Assembly (NCBI GenBank): GCA_054601695.1
Contig: BAAHQB010000189.1
Coordinates: 62,001 to 126,000 of the forward strand
From: Amorphochlora amoebiformis
Lineage: Eukaryota > Cercozoa > Chlorarachniophyceae
Direction: 5' to 3'
Length of the DNA stretch: 64,000 bases
The number at the start of each line of letters is the position of its first letter. Position 1 is the stretch's first letter. Of the stretch, positions 1 through 62,486 are shown in pieces. A model generated the notes under the pieces. The model ran no database searches. It was not told the DNA's origin and saw only the letters and a list, made by a program, of their open reading frames with translations. The position numbers were made by a program, and so were the translations under genes.

Positions 1-145
1 CCGCGGCGGAAGAGGGGGCACTTTCTGTAGTATCGGGATTCAACCTCCGCTTGCTATGGGGCTTAATTGACTCGAAAGGGGCGTTGTCCTGCTTGACAAT
101 GCTGCTTTGCCCCTTGGGCTTGACCGATATCGGGCCGTCGGCCAT
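1..145 (-). CDS. Left-edge gene, 5' coding fragment
   Basis: An open minus-strand frame starts at ATG 145 and runs off the left edge (48 codons, no stop). The reading begins MADGPISVKPKGQSS and is rich in Lys, Ser and Pro, as in a disordered N-terminus. I do not recognise a family. The DNA is GC-richer than the TA introns around it, which supports coding. The start is the first ATG in frame; an upstream exon is possible because in-frame reading resumes further right. The stretch is too short to say more. Confidence 0.4.
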   Translation of the reverse strand, partial: MADGPISVKPKGQSSIVKQDNAPFESIKPHSKRRLNPDTTESAPSSAA

Positions 146-790
146 CGACCGCAGAGCTCGCTAGCCACACGCGCCAAAAACAGCAAATAACTTGTCGCTT
201 GAATAGACATTCTCGGGATTTACGGATGAATCCCCGGGGCTTCCTGGAAATTATTCGGTGCGCCTCTGCTCTGGGTGTCGGGGGCGCGCTGAGATCCGAT
301 AGCCATGTTCGAGCATAAACACAACCTCAGCCACCATACGCCTGCAACGAATAACAAAGATATAGCAGGGGCGGGAACGGTTGCTCCCTCGGAATCTTTC
401 CTCGGCTCGTACGTTGCCTTCGACCAATTATCCCTATCAATCAAATCGGCAATATCTCAAATGACGACAAACATTCATCGAACAGCAACATCACGATGGA
501 CTCCCAGGTTTGAACAAATCTGCTTGCCCAAATCTTCCAATGTCATGTTGCCCAGTTATTTTCTAATGTACGTAAACTGGATACAGGCGAGGTTTGAGTG
601 TGACCTTCGTACATGAGTCATATCGGTCTTTAAAAGCACATGTTTGCTCAGAGTACCTATCTTGCTGGTGTGATGGTAGGAAGTTGTTCTTAACGGCAGT
701 GGTGGGTCTCGTGATCATTCGAATCGTAGCCGCAAGCTTAAACAATCCCTTGGTAACAAACACAAAAAACATGTTACACGAAATATATAT

Positions 791-835
<45 letters not shown>

Positions 836-838
836 TAA

Positions 839-894
<56 letters not shown>

Positions 895-911
895 CATATA
901 TACATACATAC

Positions 912-976
<65 letters not shown>

Positions 977-982
977 TACATA

Positions 983-1057
<75 letters not shown>

Positions 1058-1388
1058 ATATATACAAATATATATACATATATGTACATACATATGTATG
1101 TGTATATGTATATATATATATATATACACATATTACATAATATAATATGTATGTATGTATATGTATATGTATACATATATATTATATATATGTATATGTG
1201 TTACATTATATAATATATTTCTACATTTATATTATATATATATATATATATATACATATATATAGTGTATAACATATATATATATATATAATATGTACCA
1301 ATACATACACATCACATATAAATACATATAATGGATATTCGGTTTGAATTAGGCATCCAGCACAGTGACAGAGTCGCATCACGTAATC
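146..1388. other. Divergent intergenic region with TA block
   Basis: This lies between the left-edge minus-strand gene and the plus-strand glycosyltransferase-like gene. Bases 146-770 are mixed-composition DNA with several short open frames. Two plus-strand pieces (about 651-677 and 697-756) have plausible AG acceptor and GT donor borders and could be 5' exons of the next gene, but they do not join it in phase, so I do not call them. Bases 780-1335 are almost pure TA/CA microsatellite. Confidence 0.5.
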
Positions 1389-6042
<4,654 letters not shown>

Positions 6043-6640
6043 TTGGGCTTGTACATGTCTACACATAAGTTTTTTATCAACTGTGGGATATATCCGATAG
6101 TTTTACATATCTAGCATATTTGAGTACACGGTTGGTAGTATACAGAGTAGTATCCACTAGATCCAGGGTAATCTAAGAGCAACTTTCTAGTAAATATCTC
6201 TAGATCTAGGTCTACTAGGTCTAACTAGTCTACTAGTGCTAGCGCTAGGTGATAGTGTACATATGCTAGGCCCACCTGGTCAAGTAACTAGAGTAACGAC
6301 TCAAGTTATATCTACTTGTCTAGATATACATTTATCTAGTGTATATATATGTACTAGATATAATAGATATACTATATCATACTAAGCCTAATAATCTGAC
6401 ATATCTGGATATATGCTAGATATGCCTGGACAATATTAAATAATTCTTGTGCATAATGAAGATAATCTGGAAAACTTAACATCTATCATCTCTAGTCATC
6501 TGTTACGAGATTTAATACAGACTAGACTAGACTGCAGGTAGTCTTGTGGAGTTGTAAATGTCATAACGGCAGGACTTTCCTGGTTATCAGCCGCGATGAT
6601 GTACGTGATGTATATTTTTGGAATTATGCTACGGGATCAT
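6043..6640. other. CTAG-rich island at a convergent gene junction
   Basis: This lies between the stop of the plus-strand glycosyltransferase-like gene (6042) and the stop of the minus-strand RsmJ gene (7410). From about 6100 to 6540 the sequence is crowded with CTAG, TAGATCTAG and ACTAGTC words, is not a simple tandem repeat, and is closed in all frames. It is unlike the TA tracts next to it. Similar islands lie at 28714-29160 and 38128-38790. Confidence 0.75.
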
Positions 6641-6679
6641 GTGTCATGCTATAAACTGACATAGTATATCATTAGTATG

Positions 6680-7395
<716 letters not shown>

Positions 7396-7409
7396 AAATA
7401 CGTTCAAAT

Positions 7410-18134
<10,725 letters not shown>

Positions 18135-18167
18135 GTATATATCTCCCGATATTCACATTTGGGTACA

Positions 18168-20430
<2,263 letters not shown>

Positions 20431-20523
20431 TTCCCCCTTGCCTTGCTGTGATTGGCAACACTTATCACTATGTACATTCAAAAATTCAAAATTGAGAATG
20501 GAGACATGCACAAACACACACAC

Positions 20524-20558
<35 letters not shown>

Positions 20559-21099
20559 TACGAAATGGACGCAAACCTGCTACGGAGCACTTTGTGTGCC
20601 TTGGCACGCCCAACCCTGGAGGGGGATACGTATACACACTTAATTTCTCGGCAAGACATAAGATTTTCAAAGAGGGGGGTCTCAGAACAAGAATCAGGGC
20701 AAAAAATTGCCGAAAAGCTTGAATAGGATGGGGAGGGGATGACATCCCGCACTCGCCTCGATTGCTTGTTGGAAGTTTATGATTTAACGGTACGTCACGC
20801 TGAATAGATCGTGACAAATGCATAAATCACGCTTGATACGCCAAGACTCAAGAGAACACAATCATGCCTCGTATACTGCACACAACGCGACGTCACATGT
20901 GACATTTGATATTGTCACACGCTTTTATTGGATATGTCACGCTCTTATCTAAACTTTATGGGTAATAAAAAGGCGCGTGTAAAAACAACAGAAAAAAAAC
21001 AAACACATAAACATCTGGTGAAATCGCCCAAGATTGTTCGAACGCTCGCTCCGCACCCGTCCCAAACACGCGTAAGGTACAACCCGCGTGGCGACTCGA
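20431..21099. promoter_or_regulatory. Divergent promoter region
   Basis: This separates the small minus-strand gene from the plus-strand secreted-protein gene. It has a CCAAT-type word (minus-strand CCAATCAC) about 20 nt upstream of the minus ATG, a (CA)n(CG)n run at 20515-20560, and, close to the plus-strand gene, several TGTCAC/GTGACA words between 20765 and 20945. There is no CTAG island and no exon I can support. Confidence 0.5.
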
Positions 21100-28713
<7,614 letters not shown>

Positions 28714-29278
28714 CTCGCATATGACACATGAGTACGCGTACACGTGCATACGTGACAATATATATCACTTAGCTGACACGCGTTGCATTAAGCTGTGCAG
28801 CATGTAATCTGGATGTGCAAATTGTTTTTTTGGCAAGCTAGACCTACCTAAAATTAACTAAATCTATAGTTGATACAGAGCTACATGTTCTAGGATATCT
28901 AGGATATAGGGCTCTAGATACTAGTGGTGTTCTATAAGTCGTTTATCCTTATAATTTAGAATCTATTCAAGATATGATCAATTGAAGAAGATCTAGAAGA
29001 TATACATGGCTGCACTAGTGCATGGTAGATATTCTAGTACTAGAGTAGTCTAGGTAGTCTAGTATATATGTAGTAAGTCACTAGATCTAGTAGATGTACT
29101 AGATGTATCACTAGTCTAGTAGTATCAGTCCTAAATAGTATGTGTATCCAGAGTCTAATAACCTCCTCGGATTATGACAACAACAATTCGTGGTCAAAGT
29201 AACTTTAATTATGCAATGCTCAAGAAACAGCTACTCGAGACATTAATTCAGATCAAGAAATCAGACCCAGCTCCTCAG
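28714..29278. other. CTAG-rich island at a convergent gene junction
   Basis: This lies between the TGA of the secreted-protein gene (28711-28713) and the TAG of the minus-strand basic gene (29279). From about 28825 to 29160 it is dense in CTAG, TCTAGTA, AGATCTAG and CTAGGATAT words, closed in all frames and not tandem. It is the same sequence class as 6043-6640 and 38128-38790. Confidence 0.75.
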
Positions 29279-30349
29279 CTATTTGCGGAGATGGGAAGGT
29301 TCCCTACAGAGAGGGCAACCGACAATCTGAACAGCAAACTGCTTAAGGATAGATTCAGAGAAACGCTGATGCTCGTCGACGTCCCGTTCAGTCTTTAGTC
29401 GCTTTTTCGGGGACGAGCCCTTGCTATCGTCCCTGGACCTCTTGAAACTGGTAGCCTTTTGGTAAAACTGACGCTTGAGCTTATCCACGGCCTTGCGGCC
29501 CATGATGGAGTTTCTCGCATCTATCTGCAAAACTGACCCTCCTGCGTGCTGTCTAAAAGACGGCCGGTTGCGCTGCTTCCATTCACGGAACCTCTTCAGT
29601 CGCTGCAGAGCATCATCTAAGGGATTGGGAAACGATGGCTGGGTGACGAAGTCTTGGGGTTTGTGAGTATCTTCGTCGTCGTCAGAGAATCCAAAATCGG
29701 GCCGGTCAGGCAGCTTGCCGATTTCGTGGTCTTGGGTTCGTCCGATTGGCAGCAACGACGGTGACAAGCAAGGTGATGTGCAGCGGCTTCCAGAGGATGA
29801 TGCCCTGTAGTCTTGCTCCTTGCGCTCAGGCGTTGAGATGTACGGATTCGAAAACCCTTTCGATTCCGACATATCGTGCTTGTTGTCGAGGAGAGAGAAG
29901 CTCGGAGGTAATCGCATCGAGTGCTTGCTATCCCAGAAGATGCCGTTGTTTATACCCTTTCTCTCTCCCCGGTTTTGCTTGAAATCATCCATACAATGCT
30001 TGGTATCCAACCCGTTGCTTTTGATATCAAAATCTGTTGCTAGGCTTAGGGGGGAAAGTGGGGTCCTATCCTCGTCCGACGGCAGACCGAAGCTCTTCTC
30101 CGAGATAGCGTCCTTAGTGAACTCAGCGGCCCTCTTCTGATTCACAATGAAAGCCTTCATGCTTTCGAAATCAAGACCGAGCGTTTTCGAGAACGAAGCT
30201 ACTTCAGCCCAATTCACTCCCTTGGCCTCAGCTTTCTTGGAGGTAAACATATCCGATCCAAAAGGGTCGCGACACTTTCCCTTGACCCTTAACGATTGAT
30301 TCGTTTTCTTTGGGAGCTCATTCGCCCAACAAGTAAGATTGAAAGCCAT
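29279..30349 (-). CDS. Intronless basic, probably nuclear protein
   Basis: A single open frame runs from ATG 30349 to TAG 29279 (356 residues); the frame stays open further upstream but without an ATG. A short folded-looking N-terminus (MAFNLTCWANELPKK) leads to a region matching no family I know (GVNWAEVASFSKTLGLD...). The middle is Ser/Pro/Asp-rich and disordered (SDDDEDTHKPQDFV). The end is basic, with KRFREWKQRNR, KRQFYQKATSFKRSR and the NLS-like SSPKKRLKTE, then GCPLCREP. This is the only gene here without introns, which is striking among neighbours with 4-22 exons; a retroposed origin or an ordinary intronless gene are both possible. Function unknown. Confidence 0.65.
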   Translation of the reverse strand: MAFNLTCWANELPKKTNQSLRVKGKCRDPFGSDMFTSKKAEAKGVNWAEVASFSKTLGLDFESMKAFIVNQKRAAEFTKDAISEKSFGLPSDEDRTPLSPLSLATDFDIKSNGLDTKHCMDDFKQNRGERKGINNGIFWDSKHSMRLPPSFSLLDNKHDMSESKGFSNPYISTPERKEQDYRASSSGSRCTSPCLSPSLLPIGRTQDHEIGKLPDRPDFGFSDDDEDTHKPQDFVTQPSFPNPLDDALQRLKRFREWKQRNRPSFRQHAGGSVLQIDARNSIMGRKAVDKLKRQFYQKATSFKRSRDDSKGSSPKKRLKTERDVDEHQRFSESILKQFAVQIVGCPLCREPSHLRK

Positions 30350-30601
30350 CTGGTAGCGAAGAGAAGGGGCCGGTTGCACAGAGAATAGTTCACGGATGTC
30401 TACGGGCCGCCGACTAATTATTTCAAAGTTTAAAATTTCTCGCGATGATGGCTCCCGGGAGATGTTCACACAAGTCTCCTGATGCGCGCTTATAGTGACA
30501 TAGGTGATCAAATTTCGCACCCAGTTGTTCTAAGTTTAGTATTTATTTCATCTGGGGTCAAATACTCTCGAATCTCTCCCCGTATTGATGGGAAGATAAG
30601 G
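30350..30601. promoter_or_regulatory. Short divergent promoter
   Basis: About 250 nt separates the proposed starts of the minus-strand basic gene and the plus-strand 5-exon gene. The sequence is of mixed composition with an AT-rich core (AATTATTTCAAAGTTTAAAA at about 30415). Both frames remain open across it, so either gene could begin further in. Confidence 0.45.
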
Positions 30602-33571
<2,970 letters not shown>

Positions 33572-33574
<3 letters not shown>

Positions 33575-33609
33575 ACCCTAACCCTAACCCTAACCCTAAC
33601 CCTAACCTT
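33572..33609. repeat. Telomeric-type repeat abutting a stop codon
   Basis: The stop TAA at 33572-33574 is followed at once by about six CCCTAA units. The whole 3' flank begins with the array. Confidence 0.9.
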
Positions 33610-33966
33610 AGTCCGAGGCTAGTAGTGGTCTCTGGAATTTGCGCTTAGTCTGAGCGTGTTTGTCTTTTTGTTGTATCTATCTGTCTATCTTTTGTTTTAG
33701 TCTATGCATCTATCTTTTTTGTTGTATCTATCTGTCTATCTTTTGTTTTAGTCTATGTATCTATCTATCTTTTTTATTATGTCTTCTGTTGGCCGCGTCT
33801 GTTGGTTTCCTTTCAGGGTCTAGAATTAAATACTGGGCTAAGCCCGACGATATGTATATATGTGATGTATAATATATATATACATATATACATATATGTA
33901 TGTATATATATATATATATGTATATGTGTGTGTGTATATATATATATAATATATATGTATAATATG

Positions 33967-33998
<32 letters not shown>

Positions 33999-34031
33999 AT
34001 ACATATCTCATCATATGTGATATCGCGTATA

Positions 34032-34119
<88 letters not shown>

Positions 34120-34193
34120 TATATCGATACATATTTACACGTGAATATATACACACAGATATACAGTACATATATCTACATACATAAAAGGCT
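33610..34193. other. Intergenic region: duplicated 60-mer, orphan exon-like piece, TA
   Basis: TTTTTGTTGTATCTATCTGT plus CTATCTTTTGTTTTAGTCTA is present twice (33665-33710 and 33716-33765). It is followed by a strong acceptor (GGTTTCCTTTCAG) and a 37-nt piece (33817-33853) reading [11 protein letters not shown] before GTATAT. It does not join the esterase-like gene in phase, so it may be a 5' exon read otherwise, or a relic. The rest, to 34130, is TA. Confidence 0.5.
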
Positions 34194-34512
34194 ATGGAAC
34201 CCGGCCTCCACACCATTCGCATCTTCGAGCAATACACCTCTCTTTCCTCCTCCCTCCGAGACTACAACTCAACCATCCCAAATCCCGTTTTTTTCGGGAA
34301 AAATCTGGGAACTTTCCATCGATTTATCCACCCAAAAGTCCCCAGGAGTCTGTCTCGAGATGAACACTCTCAATCTCGCCCGGGATATTGGTCGCGAGCC
34401 CCGGGCGTTGAGAGCTTGCTAGGGTTGGAGTGCCCTGCCTTTTACGTGCCGGCGGTAAGCTTCGTGTAATGTACTTACGGGGATGATGTGTATGTATGTA
34501 TGGATGTATATA

Positions 34513-34584
<72 letters not shown>

Positions 34585-34653
34585 AAATATAATATGTGTC
34601 TATGTTTGTAAATATGTACGTGTATATAAATATATATATGTACGAATATGTAT

Positions 34654-34694
<41 letters not shown>

Positions 34695-34909
34695 TGTATA
34701 TATATATATATATAAATATAAATATATATATATATATGCATGTGTACACATGCACTCTGACATGTAAATACTCACCGGGCAGTATTTTGGTTGGCGTGTA
34801 CCAATAGCATGTCATGTGATATCGAAACGGTCTCGCAACCTTTGTGTAGATAACCACATGTATCCCCGCATACCATAACACTACCACGGACAACACAACT
34901 TGGACCGTG

Positions 34910-34969
<60 letters not shown>

Positions 34970-35506
34970 ATATATACATATATATATATTATATATATAC
35001 ACACACACACACACATATATATATGTACATATAATTACTACAATGTTTACATTCTACGAGACATAAAGATCTAAGGCATATACATGCTTACACTTCCTCA
35101 TAACACCATGCTCATATTCCATACCACCCATACTACATATCCATTTCCCCTCCCTTCGGGCTTGTAACTCGATACACGCACTCGAGAGGCTCAGAGAGGT
35201 GATGATGACGAAAACCCGCCACTGCTATTTAGGCGATTATGGAGGAAGTGAATCGTGCGGTAGAAGGCGAACACGTGACCCTCAGGGCAGCGAGCGTGGG
35301 GCTCTATAAGGGGGTTAAGATGAGGAATATATCTGCTCAGGTTGTGACGGATGTACGCTTGTGGGTTGATTTTATTGTTTGTGGGTTTGGATGGATTGTG
35401 GGGATGTTTGTATCAATATATTTTTGTGTGTGAGTATGTATTTGTGTATCGAAAAAAAGTTAAGTATGTGTGTAATTTTTTGCATAAAATATGTAATTAT
35501 ACATAC

Positions 35507-35549
<43 letters not shown>

Positions 35550-35629
35550 GTATATATGTGTGTATGTATCATGCACATATTTAAGAGGACATGCATATAA
35601 TTTATATATATATATATATATATATATAG

Positions 35630-35660
<31 letters not shown>

Positions 35661-35747
35661 GTTTATTTAGATATATATACATATATATATATATATATAA
35701 TATCATCTATAGATATGACGTATATGCTCTATATATTTTGTAGATAT

Positions 35748-35778
<31 letters not shown>

Positions 35779-35827
35779 CATTATATATAATATATGTATA
35801 TACATATATATATATATATAAAGAACG

Positions 35828-35864
<37 letters not shown>

Positions 35865-36737
35865 TCCAGGTTTCCCAATTCGTCCTCTCAAAGCCTTCCA
35901 TCTCCACCAAAATCCCACTAAACACCCTCCAAAACAAAATCAACATCAACCTCCAAACCCAGCCCCCCCCCTTCTCCTGGATCCCCTCCCCCCCCCCCCC
36001 CCGGGCTCCCCACCGTGACCTCGAATTCTACTCTCACTGTCTCCGCGCGGCCTCTCCTATCATATTTCTCACTGACTCCGTCGGCCGCTATCTGTACCAC
36101 TACCTTGCGTGCGCGCTGGACCTGGAATTCGCGCCTGACCCCTTTTCACCACCAAACGAAACCAATTCCGATTCGATTCGCTGCAATACTGCGGTGTCGA
36201 AATCGAAAGGTATCCGGCTTCAACACGTGGCTGCCCACGGACTCACTACTCCGGGGTTCCCGCCATCCGTGCAGTCGGCGGTGCTTAGGCTCGAGCTTGA
36301 TCGGCTGAATTTGAACAAGGGCTCTACTCCAACGCTTATTATTAATCCTGGGCTGTGGGATGTCGCATACGGGGTGAGAAAAAGAGGGGGGGGGGAGGGG
36401 TTGAGATGAGAAAAGGGAGGGGAAAAAAAAAAAAATTCTGAGGGGGAAAAAAAAAAAAATCTGTGTTCTGTCCTTCTGCGTGAGGAAAAGAAAAACTGAA
36501 GACTGAGAGATGATGATTTTTTGTCAGGAGAGAGGGAGGAATGGATATGAGACGTGATTGTGTTTTCGTGTTTCTGATTTTGCTGTGGGACCTTTGTTGT
36601 TAGGTTATGAAGAGGTATGAGAACGAGCTTGGGGTTATGATGCGAGAGATGGGGCGGTTATTGGGGGAAGGGAAACTCAATAGGGTTAGATTTCTGGGAA
36701 TCACGCAGGTATGGATGCTTGTATGTGTGCAGCATAT

Positions 36738-36797
<60 letters not shown>

Positions 36798-37035
36798 TTA
36801 TTTCCGTGTGTGTATATATTATGTATATATGTATGTATATGTATATATATATATATATTCTATCATACTTACGTTCAAAAATATCTAGATGCGTAGATAC
36901 AGGCACACATATGTTAGTATGTGTTAATTTAGGTATTATGTGTATATTACATTTAGTTAACTAGATGTTGTATTGATCATGTAAAAAATTTATGTACACA
37001 TAATATATTATATACATATATAATACATTATATAC

Positions 37036-37067
<32 letters not shown>

Positions 37068-37180
37068 GTACATATAATATATATATATATTTATATATAA
37101 ATATAATATAAATATAAATAAATATTATCCATATATATAGATATAGATATATATATGTGTGTGTATGCATGTATATCATT

Positions 37181-37242
<62 letters not shown>

Positions 37243-37569
37243 ACATAATATATATATATATGTGTATGTATATATATATATATATCTTTGTATACACAAT
37301 ATATATACATATGCACATATATACACACATATATTTTTCATGTTTACATACGTTTATATTATACATATATATATATATATATATATATAAACATATATAT
37401 GTAATATGTATATATACTAAAAGGTACATCCGGGTTTGTATGAAGGTTTGGGGGCCGATGTTGAAAAGCAATACATGACGCAGACCAGGGTGGGTAAATA
37501 TATGTACATTTATTTAGTTATATACATTTGTTCCGGAGAGAAATGGCTTCAGGTCGATTGTCACGCTTG

Positions 37570-37610
<41 letters not shown>

Positions 37611-37628
37611 TATATAAACATATATTAC

Positions 37629-37682
<54 letters not shown>

Positions 37683-37777
37683 AATATATATGTAAATATT
37701 TATTCATATGTGTATATTGATACATATATGTATGGGGGTACTGCAAGGGATATTGCGAAGACTATCATGACGAGAGT

Positions 37778-37821
<44 letters not shown>

Positions 37822-38127
37822 ATTGATATGTAATATATATATGTATAATATATATTTACATAGATACATATATATATATGCATATTTAAATGTATATATA
37901 TATATACATACATATCGTATAAATCCCAGGTCGAAATGATAGCACGTAGCCAATCCAGGGTCGTTCTTAAGTCTAACTCAAGTGCTATTCGATACGTCAA
38001 CTTATTCGACCTATCGCGGACTAGAGGGGACGACCCGTTACTACCTCAGGATATGCGCCACTACGGGCCAGGAGTAACAAGGGAAATGGTTCGAGTGCTG
38101 CTAGACTCGATATGTCAGGAGAACTAG
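34194..38127 (+). CDS. PC-esterase / SGNH-hydrolase-like protein, 8 exons
   Basis: Exons are 34194-34454, 35233-35340, 35870-36373, 36604-36708, 37424-37489, 37539-37552 (14-nt microexon, tentative), 37748-37775 and 37930-38127 (TAG). Phases agree and give 427 residues. In the large exon, [18 protein letters not shown] matches the block-I GDS region (here TDS), and [14 protein letters not shown] matches the N/G-L-W-D block of PC-esterase, TBL and FAM113-type proteins. The last exon has [11 protein letters not shown] and [12 protein letters not shown], which carries the D-x-x-H catalytic pair at the right place. Known relatives are O-acyl esterases or transferases acting on glycans; substrate and location here are unknown. 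A Pro run coded by a 14-C tract at 35987-36000 leads into the domain. The first exon is open in all three frames and its frame rests on the GTAAGC donor at 34455. Confidence 0.65.
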
Positions 38128-38863
38128 CCATGTCCCTGCAGTAGCCCAAGTTCAAGTCAGACTCGCATGAGTATGATCTAGATGATCTTAAGTTATGAAC
38201 TTAATTACGGTAGGAATCGTCCAAATACTAGATCTAATCTCTAGAATCTAGCTAATATACGTCTAGACGTCATCATCTAGTCACTAGTAGTCATACCTCG
38301 CTTCCCCCGGGATTCTCCAGTTTTCTCTTGTCTAGTAGTATCTAGGTCTAGTAGGTGGCGGGATTCCGGGATCTAGGGGATATCACTAACTAGTAGTAAC
38401 TCTAGGCTAGCTCAGCTTGTACATACTACAGCTAGTACAGAGACCGTCTCTAGCCGTAGCCTAGGTAGCTAAATACACCTGCTAGACCTAGTACATGTCT
38501 CGAACTAGCCGAACGGTAGTCGGATAATCTTAGTAACGTTCTAGTACTATATTAGCTAATCTAGTAATACCACAAAGCTAGACGAGAGAGCTAAACTTTG
38601 GAAATTCTAGAAACAATCTAGACAATATATCTAGTATATACCAGATCTACGACTTCTAGGACTTAGAGTGAGCTCCTCTAGCCTGCTATCTAGCTGTTAC
38701 TAGTGCTAGAACTAGAGCTATAACCCTAAAACCGGCTACGTACACACATACTAGACAATTATTTTTTCTAGATAAATCTCGTAGGTTCCAAGTTAAGCTT
38801 TAAAAAAAAAAAAAAATTAACTTATAAATATTTTCGGCCACGCGCTGAAGTGATAATAGTTAG
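38128..38863. other. CTAG-rich island at a convergent gene junction
   Basis: This lies between the TAG of the esterase-like gene (38127) and the TAA of the minus-strand nuclease-like gene (38864). From about 38160 to 38790 it is dense in CTAG, TCTAGTA, CTAGGTCTAG and GCTAG words, followed by a 14-A run at 38800. It is closed in all frames. This is the longest of the three islands. Confidence 0.8.
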
Positions 38864-50363
<11,500 letters not shown>

Positions 50364-50683
50364 TTTGGAGATTGATATTGATGGAGACATATATTGGATA
50401 TTAAGATTCGATATCAGAGTTTATTTTTAAAAAGTCGTCACAATAAGGAGCAAATTTTATAAGCGTGTTTTAATGGTTTTCTTTTATTTAGTTTATCGGT
50501 TGTTTGGAGCAACACGCTTCCGGGACATCGGCGGGACCTCAGCCCGTGGTTCTTAAAAAAACTTCGGCAACTAGGCGCTTTGCAGGTTGTCGGTGTTGTT
50601 GCCTAGCCCTTGGCGTATCTTTGCCGCTACCTGCGTCGTCTACGAATTGTATTGACTGGTTTTCACTAGGGAGGGAGATAAAC
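50364..50683. promoter_or_regulatory. Divergent promoter region
   Basis: This separates the ATG of the nuclease-like gene (50363) from that of the proline-rich gene (50684). Mixed composition; the plus strand has TTTATTTAGTTTATCGG at about 50482. No CTAG island and no supported exon. Confidence 0.45.
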
Positions 50684-57172
<6,489 letters not shown>

Positions 57173-57209
57173 ATTAAACTTACATATATATATATATATA
57201 TATATATAC

Positions 57210-57262
<53 letters not shown>

Positions 57263-57347
57263 ATAGACTGTCGAAGATAAAACATTATGGATACTCATTA
57301 TGTATATACACATACATGTATACATACATAAGTATAATACATATTAC

Positions 57348-57412
<65 letters not shown>

Positions 57413-57696
57413 GTTAGCGCAACCGTAATTAAAGTCTATTCATATTACGACGACTGAGCATTGATCACTTAATTGCGGTAGTCGGATAATTCCTTTTTCC
57501 TCCGGAACCCAGGGGTTCCGTCGGTTTCGGGGCTGCTTGGGTTCCGAACCATTTATATCCATACTAGTCGCGCTCTGTCTAACTGTAGTCTAACGACGGT
57601 CTAACTCGTAGTTAACTACCTATAGCTTCCGCGCTAGCTACACATGCTGTACCAATATATATTATATATTACATACATATATATATATATATATAG

Positions 57697-57792
<96 letters not shown>

Positions 57793-57798
57793 TATCAG
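57173..57798. other. Intergenic region between tandem genes
   Basis: TA tracts lie at 57185-57255, 57340-57408 and 57660-57790. Between them is unique sequence (57410-57650) with an inverted CGGTTCC/GGAACC set and a mild enrichment of CTA/TAG words near 57570-57640, weaker than in the three CTAG islands. No exon is supported; a first exon of the next gene (ATG at 57644) is possible. Confidence 0.45.
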
Positions 57799-61256
<3,458 letters not shown>

Positions 61257-61564
61257 TGCATTAGATACAATCAAAACATACAAAAACACACACACACGAA
61301 TATAACTCAATACGTCAAGGAAGCGAGAAAAAACACACACACACACACACAAATATGACTCAATACGTGAGAAGGAAGCGAGAAAAAAAAAATCGGCAAA
61401 GTAGAGGGAGCGGACAGTTAGGGTAGGAGAGGGATAGGGACGAAATGTTATCTTAGGTTGAATATATTATCTTAGCTTGGAAAGGGAAGAGTGGATTAGA
61501 GCGAAAGAGAGAGAGAGAGAGATCGGATTGAATGGAGAGAGAGAGAGAGAGAGGGATTGGATTG

Positions 61565-61601
<37 letters not shown>

Positions 61602-61633
61602 AGAGAGAGAAGAGAGAGGGATTGGATTGAACG

Positions 61634-61664
<31 letters not shown>

Positions 61665-61674
61665 AATTGGATTG

Positions 61675-61713
<39 letters not shown>

Positions 61714-61782
61714 GGATTGAATGAGAGAAGAGAGAGAGAGAGATCGGATTGAATGAGAGAGAGAGAGAGAGGGATTGGATTG

Positions 61783-61823
<41 letters not shown>

Positions 61824-61861
61824 GGATTGAATGAGAGAGAAGAGAGAGAGGGATTGGATTG

Positions 61862-61900
<39 letters not shown>

Positions 61901-61939
61901 GGATTGAATAAAAGAGAGAGAGAGAGAGGGATTGGATTG

Positions 61940-61986
<47 letters not shown>

Positions 61987-61994
61987 TTGGATTG

Positions 61995-62029
<35 letters not shown>

Positions 62030-62126
62030 GGATTGAATGAGAGAGAGAGATCATACTGAATTAGAGAGAGGAGATTAGAGCGGATGTATTAGAGCTCAGA
62101 GTGAGCTTGTTCAAGAGAAGAGAGAA
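61257..62126. repeat. GA-rich minisatellite with ATTGGATTGAACG and ATCGGATTGAATG cores
   Basis: From 61500 to 62060 about 14 units alternate (GA)n of variable length with GGGATTGGATTGAACGAGAG or GATCGGATTGAATGAGAG. The open frames in it (Glu/Arg or Ser/Leu) are artefacts. Bases 61257-61500 hold short (CA)n runs and no gene. Confidence 0.9.
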
Positions 62127-62167
62127 GGGTTAGGGTTAGGGTTAGGGTTAGGGTTAGGGTTAGGGGA
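62127..62167. repeat. Interstitial telomeric-type array (TTAGGG)n
   Basis: Six perfect TTAGGG units on the plus strand, the opposite orientation to the arrays at 32083 and 33572. Confidence 0.95.
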
Positions 62168-62220
62168 GGAGGGACCCAATACATTTAGATGTATTATATA
62201 CGTATGAAATGTATATATAC

Positions 62221-62285
<65 letters not shown>

Positions 62286-62328
62286 ATATATATGCACACA
62301 CATATTGTATATATATATGTATATATAT

Positions 62329-62365
62329 ATTAGCTACGTAGTCCAATTAGTATTAACCCACCTCA
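62329..62365 (+). repeat. Partial copy of exon 62525-62608
   Basis: TTAGCTACGTAGTCCAATTA repeats the acceptor and start of the exon (TCAGCTACGTAGTCCGCTTA). It lies upstream, is separated by TA and has no donor. Confidence 0.75.
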
Positions 62366-62426
62366 GACGTATATATTACGCATGTACTTATATTTATATC
62401 ATACACATACATATTATATATATAAT

Positions 62427-62475
<49 letters not shown>

Positions 62476-62486
62476 CTATATATATA

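Noticed and set aside
563-1213. Overlapping long frames of alternating Tyr/Ile/His on both strands, here and throughout the window
   Set aside because: They are translations of (TA)n and (CA)n microsatellite. They occur on both strands at the same place and have no other composition.
33761-34237. Minus-strand frame of 158 codons
   Set aside because: It is mostly TA-derived. The only unique part is opposite a plus-strand acceptor with a strong polypyrimidine tract.
61467-62059. 195-codon Ser/Leu-rich and 66-91 codon Glu/Arg-rich frames
   Set aside because: They come from the GA minisatellite. Both strands are open only because the unit lacks stops.
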